From Rhodospirillales bacterium (GTDB taxonomy: Bacteria; Pseudomonadota; Alphaproteobacteria; Rhodospirillales; UBA2165), in assembly GCA_013204125.1 (NCBI GenBank), contig JABMOP010000407.1, positions 1 to 7,742 of the forward strand: a DNA stretch of 7,742 nucleotides. The letters are read 5' to 3'. Shown in pieces: positions 1 through 6,986 of the stretch (its first letter is position 1; each line of letters starts with the position of its first letter). A model generated the notes under the pieces. The model saw only the letters and a program-made list of their open reading frames with translations, was not told the origin of the DNA and ran no database searches. The position numbers and the translations under genes were made by a program.

Positions 1-337
1 CCGCAACGCCCGGCTTTGCAAGACGTTGGCCGATCAAGGTGTAACAGTTATCATTGCCACAATCTCCTTGTTTCACGAAGTCCAAGACTGGAACCGCACC
101 AACATTGGGCATTATACAGAAGTCTTTCTGAGGGTTTCATTTCAGGAACTAAAAGAGCGTGACCCTAAAAATTTGTACGTCCGTGCATCGGTTGGCGAAG
201 AGAAGGACGTCTACGGTTTCGACCTAGCACCGGAAAACCCCAAGAACGCAGACATAGTCATTGATAATTTCGGCGAAACATCAGCCGAACATGCTGCGGA
301 TATGATATTCAGTTACATCGAACCACACCTGACCTGA
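1..337 (+). CDS. CysC-type adenylylsulfate kinase-like protein, C-terminal part
   Basis: This is the 3' end of a gene cut by the window start; 111 residues are readable from base 2 to the TGA at 335-337. The P-loop half lies outside. What remains matches the second half of the CysC fold: a strand ending in ATIS (residues 19-22), YTEVFL (38-43), RDPKNLY (53-59, like the family's RDPKGLY) and GFDLAPENP (72-80, like the family's GID..YE.P). CysC enzymes phosphorylate the 3'-OH of adenosine 5'-phosphosulfate using ATP. Here the segment after ATIS reads HEVQDWNR (25-32) instead of the Arg-rich ISPHRAER type of assimilatory CysC. From memory, that variant is seen in CysC-like kinases of polysaccharide loci such as Campylobacter Cj1415, which acts on cytidine diphosphoramidate. 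The family call is solid, but the substrate is open. No SD or start can be judged. A 95 bp gap separates it from the next gene. Confidence 0.85.
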   Translation, partial: RNARLCKTLADQGVTVIIATISLFHEVQDWNRTNIGHYTEVFLRVSFQELKERDPKNLYVRASVGEEKDVYGFDLAPENPKNADIVIDNFGETSAEHAADMIFSYIEPHLT

Positions 338-432
338 CGGTTACGAGTTTTGGTTCAGGCAAATAATCACCAACCGATGTTGTTTTTTGGTTATCCATCC
401 GCTCCAATTCGGTTTAACGGAACAAGAGGGAT

Positions 433-1029
433 ATGAATTCGTACCCGTATCAGGGCCGAAACCTGTTTGAGCAGCCGGAGCGTTACCGATACGCCGATTG
501 CTCTGCATCCGGTTATCTGGATGGATGGCGAACCCATCGAATAAAATTAGTGGAACGTCTAAATATTCAGGCGGCTATTAATGTGGCTGAACACCCCTCA
601 GATCGATCTGCGATCGTTGCATCGGCGAGCGCCTTCGATCTTTACACCTACCTCGAAAACGGCCTTCATCGCTATAAATCCGGTGAAATGAGCAGTAGTC
701 AATTTTGGGAAATGATTTCTCCTTTCGTAAAGAAGTTTGAGGTCTTCAAGCGTCTCTATGATACCTACGGCACAGATTTACTGAAATCCACCGGCGCACA
801 ACCGGCATCGCTAGCCTGCTATGTACTCTTCGCGAATTGCCTGGCTGAATACGCCGAGCGATCTCGCTCCTTAAACGCCCTTTCCACGCTTTTGAAGCTT
901 AATGACACCTTGGCGTCAGTCGCAACGGACCAAATGTATTCAGAGGTTGCTGAAATGCTCGTCCGATGCATTGAAACCGAATTGCGCTTGGTTGATCTGA
1001 TTGAGAAGCACAGTTGGGATTTGCCATGA
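433..1029 (+). CDS. Hypothetical helical protein, 198 aa, coupled to the glycosyltransferase
   Basis: I do not recognise this family. The frame runs from ATG at 433, with the purine-rich AAGAGGG just upstream (424-430), to TGA at 1027-1029. The spacing from that motif is short, so the start is likely but not certain. The protein has no signal peptide and no obvious membrane segment. After a polar, Tyr-rich N-terminus (residues 1-30) it looks almost entirely alpha-helical, for example residues 35-52, 88-116, 122-141 and 165-192. The stretch SLNALSTLLKLNDTLAS (146-162) is amphipathic and could be an interaction helix. No catalytic motif is visible. The stop overlaps the next start as ATGA (1026-1029), so translation is probably coupled to the glycosyltransferase. 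A partner or accessory role in glycan assembly is inference from this position only. Confidence 0.75.
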   Translation: MNSYPYQGRNLFEQPERYRYADCSASGYLDGWRTHRIKLVERLNIQAAINVAEHPSDRSAIVASASAFDLYTYLENGLHRYKSGEMSSSQFWEMISPFVKKFEVFKRLYDTYGTDLLKSTGAQPASLACYVLFANCLAEYAERSRSLNALSTLLKLNDTLASVATDQMYSEVAEMLVRCIETELRLVDLIEKHSWDLP

Positions 1030-1361
1030 ATGAAATCAGCAGAACTGCAATAATCGCCGCCCGCTCGTTCCGATCCCGGGCTTACGCCCAGAAAATGGCC
1101 AATTTAAATATACGACCGACCGCTGCTTATATTGTTCCGGGCGACGAGCCAGATTGGGCCGGCGATGAATGTATTGATCTGGATTTAAGAAGCGAAGGAA
1201 CAAGCTTTGCCTTTCACCCTGGCACACCCGCAGAGGAAACATTTGCTAAATTAGGTATCCAAGCACATCCGACATTACCATCAATGCACAGACAACTTTG
1301 GACGCGGTTGTTCAAAAATTTCCAAACGGTTGGGAGCCTCATTTTTACCTATGCGACATGA
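1026..1361 (+). CDS. Glycosyltransferase, N-terminal fragment upstream of a frameshift
   Basis: The frame opens at ATG 1026, inside the ATGA overlap with the preceding gene; an in-frame TTG at 1014 is a less likely start. The first ~78 residues read as real protein, with AIIAARSFRSRAYAQKMANL near the start followed by an IRPTAAYIVPG strand, as expected for the N-terminal domain of a GT-B glycosyltransferase. From about base 1260 the frame stops looking protein-like and ends at TGA 1359-1361. The matching continuation lies in the -1 frame, which is open from 1250. I read this as the 5' part of a single gene of about 650 codons with the next feature, broken by a one-base loss, a two-base gain or a sequencing error near 1250-1262. 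A stand-alone 112-residue protein is the alternative, but less likely. Confidence 0.6.
   Translation: MNEISRTAIIAARSFRSRAYAQKMANLNIRPTAAYIVPGDEPDWAGDECIDLDLRSEGTSFAFHPGTPAEETFAKLGIQAHPTLPSMHRQLWTRLFKNFQTVGSLIFTYAT
1250..1297 (+). other. Probable frameshift zone in the glycosyltransferase gene
   Basis: The upstream frame (from 1026) and the downstream frame (to 2995) overlap between 1250, after the TAA at 1247-1249 that closes the downstream frame, and 1361. Protein quality changes over between about 1250 and 1262: upstream it ends well at AKLGI, and downstream it picks up well at STSDITINAQTTLDAVVQK. Moving from the first frame to the second needs a net -1 shift, so one missing base, or two extra bases, in the sequence as given would explain it. 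A canonical-looking slippery heptamer, AAATTTC, occurs at 1316-1322 in the correct phase, but it lies downstream of the point where the protein changes frame. Confidence 0.65.
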
Positions 1362-2995
1362 TCGAGGACCACCCGCCGCCAATCGGTATAGAATTCTCGT
1401 CTTTTCCTACATTATTCAGCACGCAAGATTTCGATCGTCATTTTCATCACTGCCGTCATCTTATGAATTTGTTCGATGGGGCAATTGCATTTGGAAGCGT
1501 ATTTCATGCGAAATTAGAAAAATTGAGTGGCGGGCAAGTATTTGTTTGTCCCCTTTTGATGGGCTTCGACGCTCAAGAATCAGAGCATGGTTCATCGGAC
1601 AAGGAATTCGATATTTTCGTTTCCGGAAATTTGTTCAACCACAGCAAAGGTAAAACCGACTACTTATGGCAAATTTCCCAATTGCCAGAATCATATAAAA
1701 TCCGCCTCCAAAATTCGCACTTGACCCGCGGGCGTTATCTGGAATTACAGGGAAAATCAAAATTTACATTCACCTATGTTCAAAATTGGGGAATTACTAA
1801 CAGCAGGGCCTTCGAAGCGCTCAGCCAAGGTTGCTGCGCATTCTATCAATCGGGAAGCGAGCTCGGATTGCTCATGGGTAATGACTGCGGTCTTGTACCC
1901 TACGATGAGACCAATTTTGCGGATATTGCAGCCGAGGCACTTGATACTTGGCAGACAACGCATCGCCGCGATGTCGAAAAAGGCTCAAAAAATGCATTCA
2001 GGATCTATGAATTCGAAACTACGCGGCGCAGATACAGCCGATTGTTGGTAGCCCACGCTGCGTTAATCAACAAACGGCAGAGTACACCGGATCCGCGTGC
2101 CAACTGGCGTTTCCCAAACAGGTCCCCAATTCGGATTTTTTATAACTACGATGGCGATCCGGGAAAATATCTTGATCAACAAGAAGCGTTTCGAAGTAAC
2201 CTCAAAACGGTCGAGGGATATGCAGCCAGGGATGCCATTGGAGAATCGTTCCTCTATTCCCATTTATTCAAACGACAAGTTATGCAGCTCCAACTGGACG
2301 AACAATTAAGATTAGCTGAGGCAGCCGGACCATTGGCAAAGAAAAACTTATCGCATTTGCTTTACGGTACCGACCATCATCATTCCAAGGAATTGGACCA
2401 AGCCGAGACAACTTATCGCTCCATCACCGAAGATTATCCGAACCGATTGGCGGCATGGTTCAATTTAGGCCGGCTGAACCTTGAAATCGGCCAAAGCGAC
2501 CAGGCAGAAAATTTATTCAAACATGTATTTTCGAACAATGACTTGCATTACACCGCTGACGATCTTTTATTTTGGCGGGAATTCCATGACCGCAATTTCG
2601 ATTACGAAGAAATGATGTTTGCTCTCCTCGATTATGGCCAAACCACGGACCGTAAACATATTTTAAGAATCGAAACTGGAATTCGCGAAAGCGCGTTATG
2701 CTATTGGAGCGATATATTGATTGATGAGGGGAGAAGTAAAGAAGCACTTCCAATTCTAGTGTTATCGATGAACGAGAATACCCAGCTTCACGCGCTTTGG
2801 TTCGCTCGATTCAAACTAGAGGCGCTGTGTCACAACCTGCAGGCCGCAGAGAATTGTGCAAACGACTTCGAACGCCGACGACCGTCTCTGCTCGCAATAT
2901 TTGGGAGCGATATAATCAAGATCGCAGATCGGGTTGGTCTCCAAATTCCCGAAGTCCGGCGGAAAGTTGAATTATTTTTGTCCCGATTGCATTGA
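1298..2995 (+). CDS. GT-B glycosyltransferase (CgeB/GT1-like) with TPR-like C-terminal region
   Basis: This is the main part of the split glycosyltransferase. The listed start is TTG 1298, but the frame is open from 1250 and residues encoded before 1298 (SDITINAQTTLDAVVQK) look like part of the fold, so 1298 is not a natural start. ATG 1358 is another in-frame option. Numbering from 1298, residues 1-90 finish the N-terminal Rossmann domain, with the FPNGWEP motif at 8-14. Residues 104-220 form the C-terminal Rossmann domain: FDIFVSGNLF (104-113), then NSRAFEALSQGCCAF (168-182), whose Glu-containing helix normally contacts the nucleotide-sugar donor, then VPYDE (200-204). Residues 364-412 resemble a TPR unit (ELDQAETTYRS, then AAWFNLGRLNLEIGQ). 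No signal peptide is seen. It probably transfers a sugar in the cytoplasm during glycan assembly; donor and acceptor are unknown. TGA 2993-2995 lies 8 bp from the convergent hddA stop. Confidence 0.75.
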   Translation: MDAVVQKFPNGWEPHFYLCDMIEDHPPPIGIEFSSFPTLFSTQDFDRHFHHCRHLMNLFDGAIAFGSVFHAKLEKLSGGQVFVCPLLMGFDAQESEHGSSDKEFDIFVSGNLFNHSKGKTDYLWQISQLPESYKIRLQNSHLTRGRYLELQGKSKFTFTYVQNWGITNSRAFEALSQGCCAFYQSGSELGLLMGNDCGLVPYDETNFADIAAEALDTWQTTHRRDVEKGSKNAFRIYEFETTRRRYSRLLVAHAALINKRQSTPDPRANWRFPNRSPIRIFYNYDGDPGKYLDQQEAFRSNLKTVEGYAARDAIGESFLYSHLFKRQVMQLQLDEQLRLAEAAGPLAKKNLSHLLYGTDHHHSKELDQAETTYRSITEDYPNRLAAWFNLGRLNLEIGQSDQAENLFKHVFSNNDLHYTADDLLFWREFHDRNFDYEEMMFALLDYGQTTDRKHILRIETGIRESALCYWSDILIDEGRSKEALPILVLSMNENTQLHALWFARFKLEALCHNLQAAENCANDFERRRPSLLAIFGSDIIKIADRVGLQIPEVRRKVELFLSRLH

Positions 2996-3003
2996 GCCCG
3001 CCC

Positions 3004-4023
3004 CTAGCTGGGAGCATGGTCTCCGTTCATGGCTTCATCGGGCTCGAAGACGACAATTTTACTGCCGCCGGTATCGAGATCAAAATTAACGTGAATCAAT
3101 TGGCTTAGCCTGTCGCGCACCTCGGCGCGCCGTTCCGGATCGACCAAAAAGAGCATGAAGCCACCGCCGCCGGCGCCTAAGATTTTACCGCCGTAGGCAC
3201 CTGCTTCGAGCCCGGCGTTATAAATTTCATCAATCGCCGGCGATGAGACACCGTCCGCAAGACTGCGTTTGCGTTGCCAGGACTGGTGCATCAACAGCCC
3301 CAATTCTTTTATCGGATCACCACTGCCCTGAAGAATGGTGGATGCGTCGTCACAAAATTGGGATATTTCCCCAATCTCCTTTTTCTTATTTGAAAAATTT
3401 GCGATTTGTTTTTCTGCGATCTCGGCCGCGGTGCGGGCAAAGCCGGTAAAAAAGAGCATAAATGACCTCTTTAGCGAATCGCGCACATCGTGGCTTATGA
3501 TCAAAGGGGAAACTTCATAGCTACCGTCTTTATGAAAATCGATGCGGTTTAATCCGCCATGTGCCGCCCAAATTTGATCTTGGCTGCCGACAGCTTCGCC
3601 AATGACATCCTGTTCGATGCGGATAGCCTCGTCGGCAAGCTCGTTTTTGGTAATCATTTTACCGCGTAGCGCATAAAGAGCATTCAGCAATCCGACTGAG
3701 AATGATGAAGACGTGCCAAGGCCAGAGCGCGCGGGTAGGTCCGCGTTGTAGGAAATCTCCAACCCTTTATCGAAGCCCATTTGCTCCAAAATGGCGCGTA
3801 CAGCGGGATGCTCGATATCGCCAATTTCATTTATCAGCTCGATATTCGACCAAACGACACGGTGTTTATGTTCGAAAAACGGCGGTAGGTATCGGACGCT
3901 CAGATAGCAATATTTATCTATGGTCGTGCCGATCACCGAGCCACCGTGTTCACGGTACCATGCAGGATAATCGGTTCCGCCACCGAACAAAGACACGCGA
4001 AACGGGGTCTTCGAAATAATCAT
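3004..4023 (-). CDS. hddA: D-glycero-alpha-D-manno-heptose 7-phosphate kinase (GHMP kinase)
   Basis: HddA uses ATP to phosphorylate the anomeric position of D-glycero-D-manno-heptose 7-phosphate, giving the alpha-1,7-bisphosphate on the way to GDP-heptose. The 339-residue length fits the family. All three GHMP motifs are present: PFRVSLFGGGTDYPAWY (residues 7-23), the phosphate-binding LPARSGLGTSSSFSVG (96-111), and KILGAGGGGFMLF (280-292). The GSQDQIWAAHGGLN segment (146-159) and the GTDYPAW form of motif 1 are typical of heptose kinases rather than galactokinase or mevalonate kinase. A related fucokinase-type specificity is the main alternative. ATG 4023 is directly followed by the conserved IISKTPFR, which supports this start. 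It is the last gene of the minus-strand cluster, set off from hddC by 100 bp, and its TAG stop lies 8 bp from the convergent glycosyltransferase stop. Confidence 0.88.
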   Translation of the reverse strand: MIISKTPFRVSLFGGGTDYPAWYREHGGSVIGTTIDKYCYLSVRYLPPFFEHKHRVVWSNIELINEIGDIEHPAVRAILEQMGFDKGLEISYNADLPARSGLGTSSSFSVGLLNALYALRGKMITKNELADEAIRIEQDVIGEAVGSQDQIWAAHGGLNRIDFHKDGSYEVSPLIISHDVRDSLKRSFMLFFTGFARTAAEIAEKQIANFSNKKKEIGEISQFCDDASTILQGSGDPIKELGLLMHQSWQRKRSLADGVSSPAIDEIYNAGLEAGAYGGKILGAGGGGFMLFLVDPERRAEVRDRLSQLIHVNFDLDTGGSKIVVFEPDEAMNGDHAPS

Positions 4024-4068
4024 ACTAACTCGCCCACTGGTTCATTGCGTTGTTTTCGCCATTAAACC

Positions 4069-4099
4069 ACCGACCCCCTAATTATTTCTTAGGATCGGT
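4069..4099 (-). other. Imperfect hairpin in the hddC-hddA gap
   Basis: The only sizeable gap in the minus-strand cluster (4024-4123) holds an imperfect inverted repeat. ACCGA (4069-4073) pairs with TCGGT (4095-4099), and CCTAA (4077-4081) pairs with TTAGG (4089-4093). The loop is 7 nt and there is a 3:1 internal bulge. There is no following U-tract on either strand, so it is not a standard intrinsic terminator. It may be a processing or mRNA-stability element before hddA, or chance. I see no convincing promoter in the rest of the gap. Confidence 0.3.
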
Positions 4100-4123
4100 C
4101 TTCAAACCACCTATCAGCCTTCA

Positions 4124-4849
4124 TCATACACCAAAATAGGGCGCCAATATTTGAGGCGCGCGAATTAAATCTTCCGGCGTTCCAATATCGAGAAATGGAA
4201 AATCGCCGACATAGGCATGCAACACGCCGGGATCAAATTTTTCAAATACATCCCGCTCCAAAGACGGGCCGGGCGCAGCCGCAATTGCATCCATTATTTG
4301 GGATTCAAATAAATAAACCCCGGCGTTGATCGTGCCGCCGGCAGATTGGCCGCTTTTCTCATAGAACCCACGAATGGTCCCGCCAGCATCAATATCGACG
4401 GTGCCGTATCGACCGGCGTCAGGAACATTTGTACAAAGAACAGACCCCGCAAATCCAGAAGCGCGATGATCGGCGGCAAACGCACAAATGTCTGCATCAA
4501 CGAACGTATCACCATTTAGTACCAGTAGCGGAAGGTTCCGGACCTCGGCCATAAGATTGTTGATCGCGCCGGCGGTGCCCAAAGGCCCCGCCTCGATCAC
4601 GCTAAGACATTCCATCCCGTCAGGGGTATGGGCGCCAAGATAGTCTTCGATCTGATCGGCAAGATGGCCGAGGCCAAAAATTACCCGTTTGGCGCCGAAG
4701 CCACGCAACCATTCAAGTAAGAGTGAAAGGAATGGCCGATCACCAATCGGCGCCAATATTTTTGGCGTACCCCCAAGAACCCCGGCGAGCCGAGTTCCGA
4801 GCCCGCCTGCAAGCACTGCTACATCCACATTTTCGAGGCATGTCGTCAT
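4124..4849 (-). CDS. hddC: HddC-like sugar-1-phosphate nucleotidyltransferase (likely guanylyltransferase)
   Basis: HddC joins GMP from GTP to D-glycero-alpha-D-manno-heptose 1-phosphate, releasing pyrophosphate and forming the GDP-heptose donor. The 241 residues form a complete NTP_transferase domain: LAGGLGTRL (13-21) and PK (29-30) for nucleotide binding, APIGDRPFL (33-41), PLGTAGAI (89-96), NGDTFVD (112-118, with the metal-binding Asp), FYEK (162-165), NAGVYLF (175-181) and FLDIGTPEDL (219-228). Length and motif spacing fit the HddC/RmlA-short group without a left-handed beta-helix tail. Specificity for heptose rests mainly on the neighbouring HddA; a mannose- or glucose-1-phosphate enzyme is the alternative. 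ATG 4849 overlaps the upstream SDR stop as ATGA, which implies coupled translation. Two tandem TGA codons end it. Confidence 0.82.
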   Translation of the reverse strand: MTTCLENVDVAVLAGGLGTRLAGVLGGTPKILAPIGDRPFLSLLLEWLRGFGAKRVIFGLGHLADQIEDYLGAHTPDGMECLSVIEAGPLGTAGAINNLMAEVRNLPLLVLNGDTFVDADICAFAADHRASGFAGSVLCTNVPDAGRYGTVDIDAGGTIRGFYEKSGQSAGGTINAGVYLFESQIMDAIAAAPGPSLERDVFEKFDPGVLHAYVGDFPFLDIGTPEDLIRAPQILAPYFGV

Positions 4850-5790
4850 ATATTTCCATAAATGCCGTTGCGGATCATGGAATAGCCTTTGATAAGCTCG
4901 GCGATACCGTCATCCAACGAATATGCCGGAGCGTAGCCGGTTGCCTCTATTTTTTCGTTAGAAACGATGTAATCCCGCTTATCGGGGTCTTCGCCGATCG
5001 GAGCTTCCATAAAAACAAATTGGGGGAGGTGTTTATGGATGACTTCACACAATTCCCATTTTGATAAGTTGGCATCGGAGAGCCCGACATTATACGCCTC
5101 GCCCTTCATGCTCTCGAAGTTTTCGATGGCATGCAGAAAGGCGCGGGTGACATCACGCACATGAATGAAATTACGCTTGAAATGGCTTTCGAACAGGGTC
5201 ACCGCACGGTCATTCACCGCACGGTAAACGAAATCGTTGACCAGCAAATCAACGCGCATGCGCGGCGACATACCGAACACAGTCGCCAGGCGCAGGCTGA
5301 TACCGGCATCGCTTGCGAGCACGAATTCCTCGGCTGCGACTTTCGTACGGCCGTAGAGCGAAATCGGCTTCAGTGGCGATTCTTCTGTACAAAACTTACC
5401 GGCCTCGCCAACCCCATAGCCGGAATTACTTACCGGCATAATGATGCGTTGATCTTTACTTAAGAGCCTGACCAGCATTTCAACGGCGTCACGATTGATC
5501 GATGTGGCGCCCAAAGGATCTTTATCGCAAAGCGGCGCGCCGACCAATGCGGCTAGCGGAATGACGATATCCGCATCTTTGGCCAGCGGCTTAACCGCGT
5601 CCTTATCACGGGCATCGCCCCGGATCAGATCAAAATTAGTGTCCGCGCAAACATGGGCAAGGCTCGATTGACCGAACATAAAATTGTCGAGAACGCTAAC
5701 TTTGTGTCCTTCGCCTAACAGCGCAGGGACCAATATTGATCCCAAATACCCGGCGCCGCCGGTAATGAAAATATTCAATTTTTCCACCAT
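4846..5790 (-). CDS. NAD(P)-dependent SDR: nucleotide-sugar epimerase/reductase
   Basis: This is an extended short-chain dehydrogenase/reductase acting on a nucleotide sugar. With the ATG at 5790 it has 314 residues; a TTG one codon upstream (5793) is possible. The Rossmann motif GGAGYLG is at 11-17 and VLDN at 33-36 ends the second strand. The catalytic Ser region is SNSGYG (121-126), and YGRTK (146-150) is the YxxxK pair. RNFIHVRDV (206-214) is the substrate-domain motif common in GalE-like enzymes. The Asp-Glu pair of 4,6-dehydratases (TDEVYG type) is absent, so epimerase or 4-ketoreductase activity is more likely than dehydration. It lies 15 bp downstream of the ColD-like gene and overlaps hddC by 4 bp, so it should act on the same sugar. 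The exact reaction cannot be fixed from sequence. Confidence 0.85.
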   Translation of the reverse strand: MVEKLNIFITGGAGYLGSILVPALLGEGHKVSVLDNFMFGQSSLAHVCADTNFDLIRGDARDKDAVKPLAKDADIVIPLAALVGAPLCDKDPLGATSINRDAVEMLVRLLSKDQRIIMPVSNSGYGVGEAGKFCTEESPLKPISLYGRTKVAAEEFVLASDAGISLRLATVFGMSPRMRVDLLVNDFVYRAVNDRAVTLFESHFKRNFIHVRDVTRAFLHAIENFESMKGEAYNVGLSDANLSKWELCEVIHKHLPQFVFMEAPIGEDPDKRDYIVSNEKIEATGYAPAYSLDDGIAELIKGYSMIRNGIYGNI

Positions 5791-5805
5791 CAAATTACCA
5801 ATCTA

Positions 5806-6975
5806 TCATGTACACGCGGCGTCCAACACTTGATGCAGCCGCTCGATTTGCGGGCTTAAATCAAAAGGATGGTTGCCAACAAAAAATCCGCGGTCGTGAG
5901 CAAGATCACCGTTTGTCATCTCGCCAACCAATTCATAGTCAAAATATTTAATCGCATCGTGCCTCGGAAAACATCCACCGGTTATGATACGAAACCCGAT
6001 ATCCGCTTCCTTCAGAGCATCCATCACGCGTTGGCGGCTCAAATTCATTTCCGGGTTCAGGATAATCGTGAAACAAAAGCAGGATGATTTACCGTTTTCA
6101 CGTTGGACAATAAAGCGATCATCGCCGCCAAACATTTCATTAAATTTGACGAAATTTTGTCGCCTGGCGGCGGTCATTCTTGGGAGTTTCTTCAACTGTA
6201 CCAATCCGACGGCCGCGTTAATTTCCTGCGGGCGCACATTGTAGCCCGGTAAAATGAAGCGGTAGGCTTCAAAAAAATCTTCGCTCTGAGGCTCAAAGAG
6301 ACTGGACCCTTTATCCAAATCACGGGTCCACCCATGCGCCCGAATAGACCGCGCCAGATCGTTAAGCTCCTTATCATCGGTAGTGAAGATACCGCCTTCA
6401 ATGGTCGATATATGATGAGAAAAGAAACTGGAATAGGTGCCGATATGACCAAACGTGCCGGCTTTTTTCCCGCCCAATTCTGCATCCATAGATTCGCAGT
6501 TGTCTTCAAAGAATATCAGACCATGGCGGTCGGCAAATTCGCGCATGACATCAAGTGCCGCCGGATTTCCAAGAATACTAACCCCGACAATCATGCGGGT
6601 CCGGGGAGTTAAGGCGTCTTCAAGTCTGGAGACATCCATGTTGAGCGTATCCAATTCGACATCGACAAATTTCAACTTGAGGCCATATTGCTGCAACGGA
6701 TGATAGGTCGTTGACCATGCAATCGCGGGCACAATCACTTCGTCGCCGCGCTGAAGCGGATCATCAGCGCGGTAAAACAGGCTGGCGACACCGATCAAAT
6801 TTGCTGACGATCCCGAATTTGTCATGACCGCGAACCGGCGGCCGAAATATTCCGCAAACGCGGCTTCAAACTCCAAGACCTTCGACCCCATAGTCAAACG
6901 CCCAGATGCCAATACCTCGTCGATTGCGGCGCGTTCTTCGTTGCCCCAGCTATCTGCGGCTAGATCGTAAAACAT
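5806..6975 (-). CDS. ColD-like PLP-dependent GDP-4-keto-6-deoxy-sugar 3-dehydratase
   Basis: This member of the DegT/DnrJ/EryC1 fold (389 residues, full length) resembles E. coli ColD, the GDP-4-keto-6-deoxy-D-mannose 3-dehydratase, along its whole length as I recall that sequence. Matching blocks are SGSSAN (54-59, PLP phosphate), AWSTTYHPLQQYG (86-98), EDNCES (157-162), SHHISTIEGG (186-195), RAHGWTR (212-218), LPGYNVRP (242-249) and FVGNH (365-369). The aldimine-forming Lys of aminotransferases is replaced by His at 188, the position of the catalytic His in ColD, so the enzyme should dehydrate at C3 rather than transaminate. It has no flavin or iron-sulfur domain, again like ColD. The neighbouring heptose genes raise the possibility of a heptose rather than a mannose substrate. 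ATG 6975 follows an 11 bp gap with no Shine-Dalgarno, so translation is probably coupled to the preceding gene. Confidence 0.88.
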   Translation of the reverse strand: MFYDLAADSWGNEERAAIDEVLASGRLTMGSKVLEFEAAFAEYFGRRFAVMTNSGSSANLIGVASLFYRADDPLQRGDEVIVPAIAWSTTYHPLQQYGLKLKFVDVELDTLNMDVSRLEDALTPRTRMIVGVSILGNPAALDVMREFADRHGLIFFEDNCESMDAELGGKKAGTFGHIGTYSSFFSHHISTIEGGIFTTDDKELNDLARSIRAHGWTRDLDKGSSLFEPQSEDFFEAYRFILPGYNVRPQEINAAVGLVQLKKLPRMTAARRQNFVKFNEMFGGDDRFIVQRENGKSSCFCFTIILNPEMNLSRQRVMDALKEADIGFRIITGGCFPRHDAIKYFDYELVGEMTNGDLAHDRGFFVGNHPFDLSPQIERLHQVLDAACT

Positions 6976-6986
6976 GCGGGGGGCGC

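Noticed and set aside
369..391. ACCAA...TTGGT inverted repeat with a T-run between the first two plus-strand genes, as a terminator for the CysC-like gene
   Set aside because: The stem is only 5 bp with a 13 nt loop, and the T-run sits inside the loop rather than after the stem. I see no convincing terminator or promoter in 338-432.
4689..5064. Plus-strand open frames opposite hddC and the SDR
   Set aside because: They are antisense to well-supported genes with intact family motifs, and their translations show no domain-like pattern.
6192..6509. Minus-strand alternative frame inside the ColD-like gene
   Set aside because: The ColD frame is fully supported by motifs on both sides; this frame is a shadow of it.
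5806..6975. Calling the DegT-family gene a perosamine-type aminotransferase
   Set aside because: The catalytic Lys is replaced by His 188 and the surrounding blocks follow ColD, which supports 3-dehydration instead.
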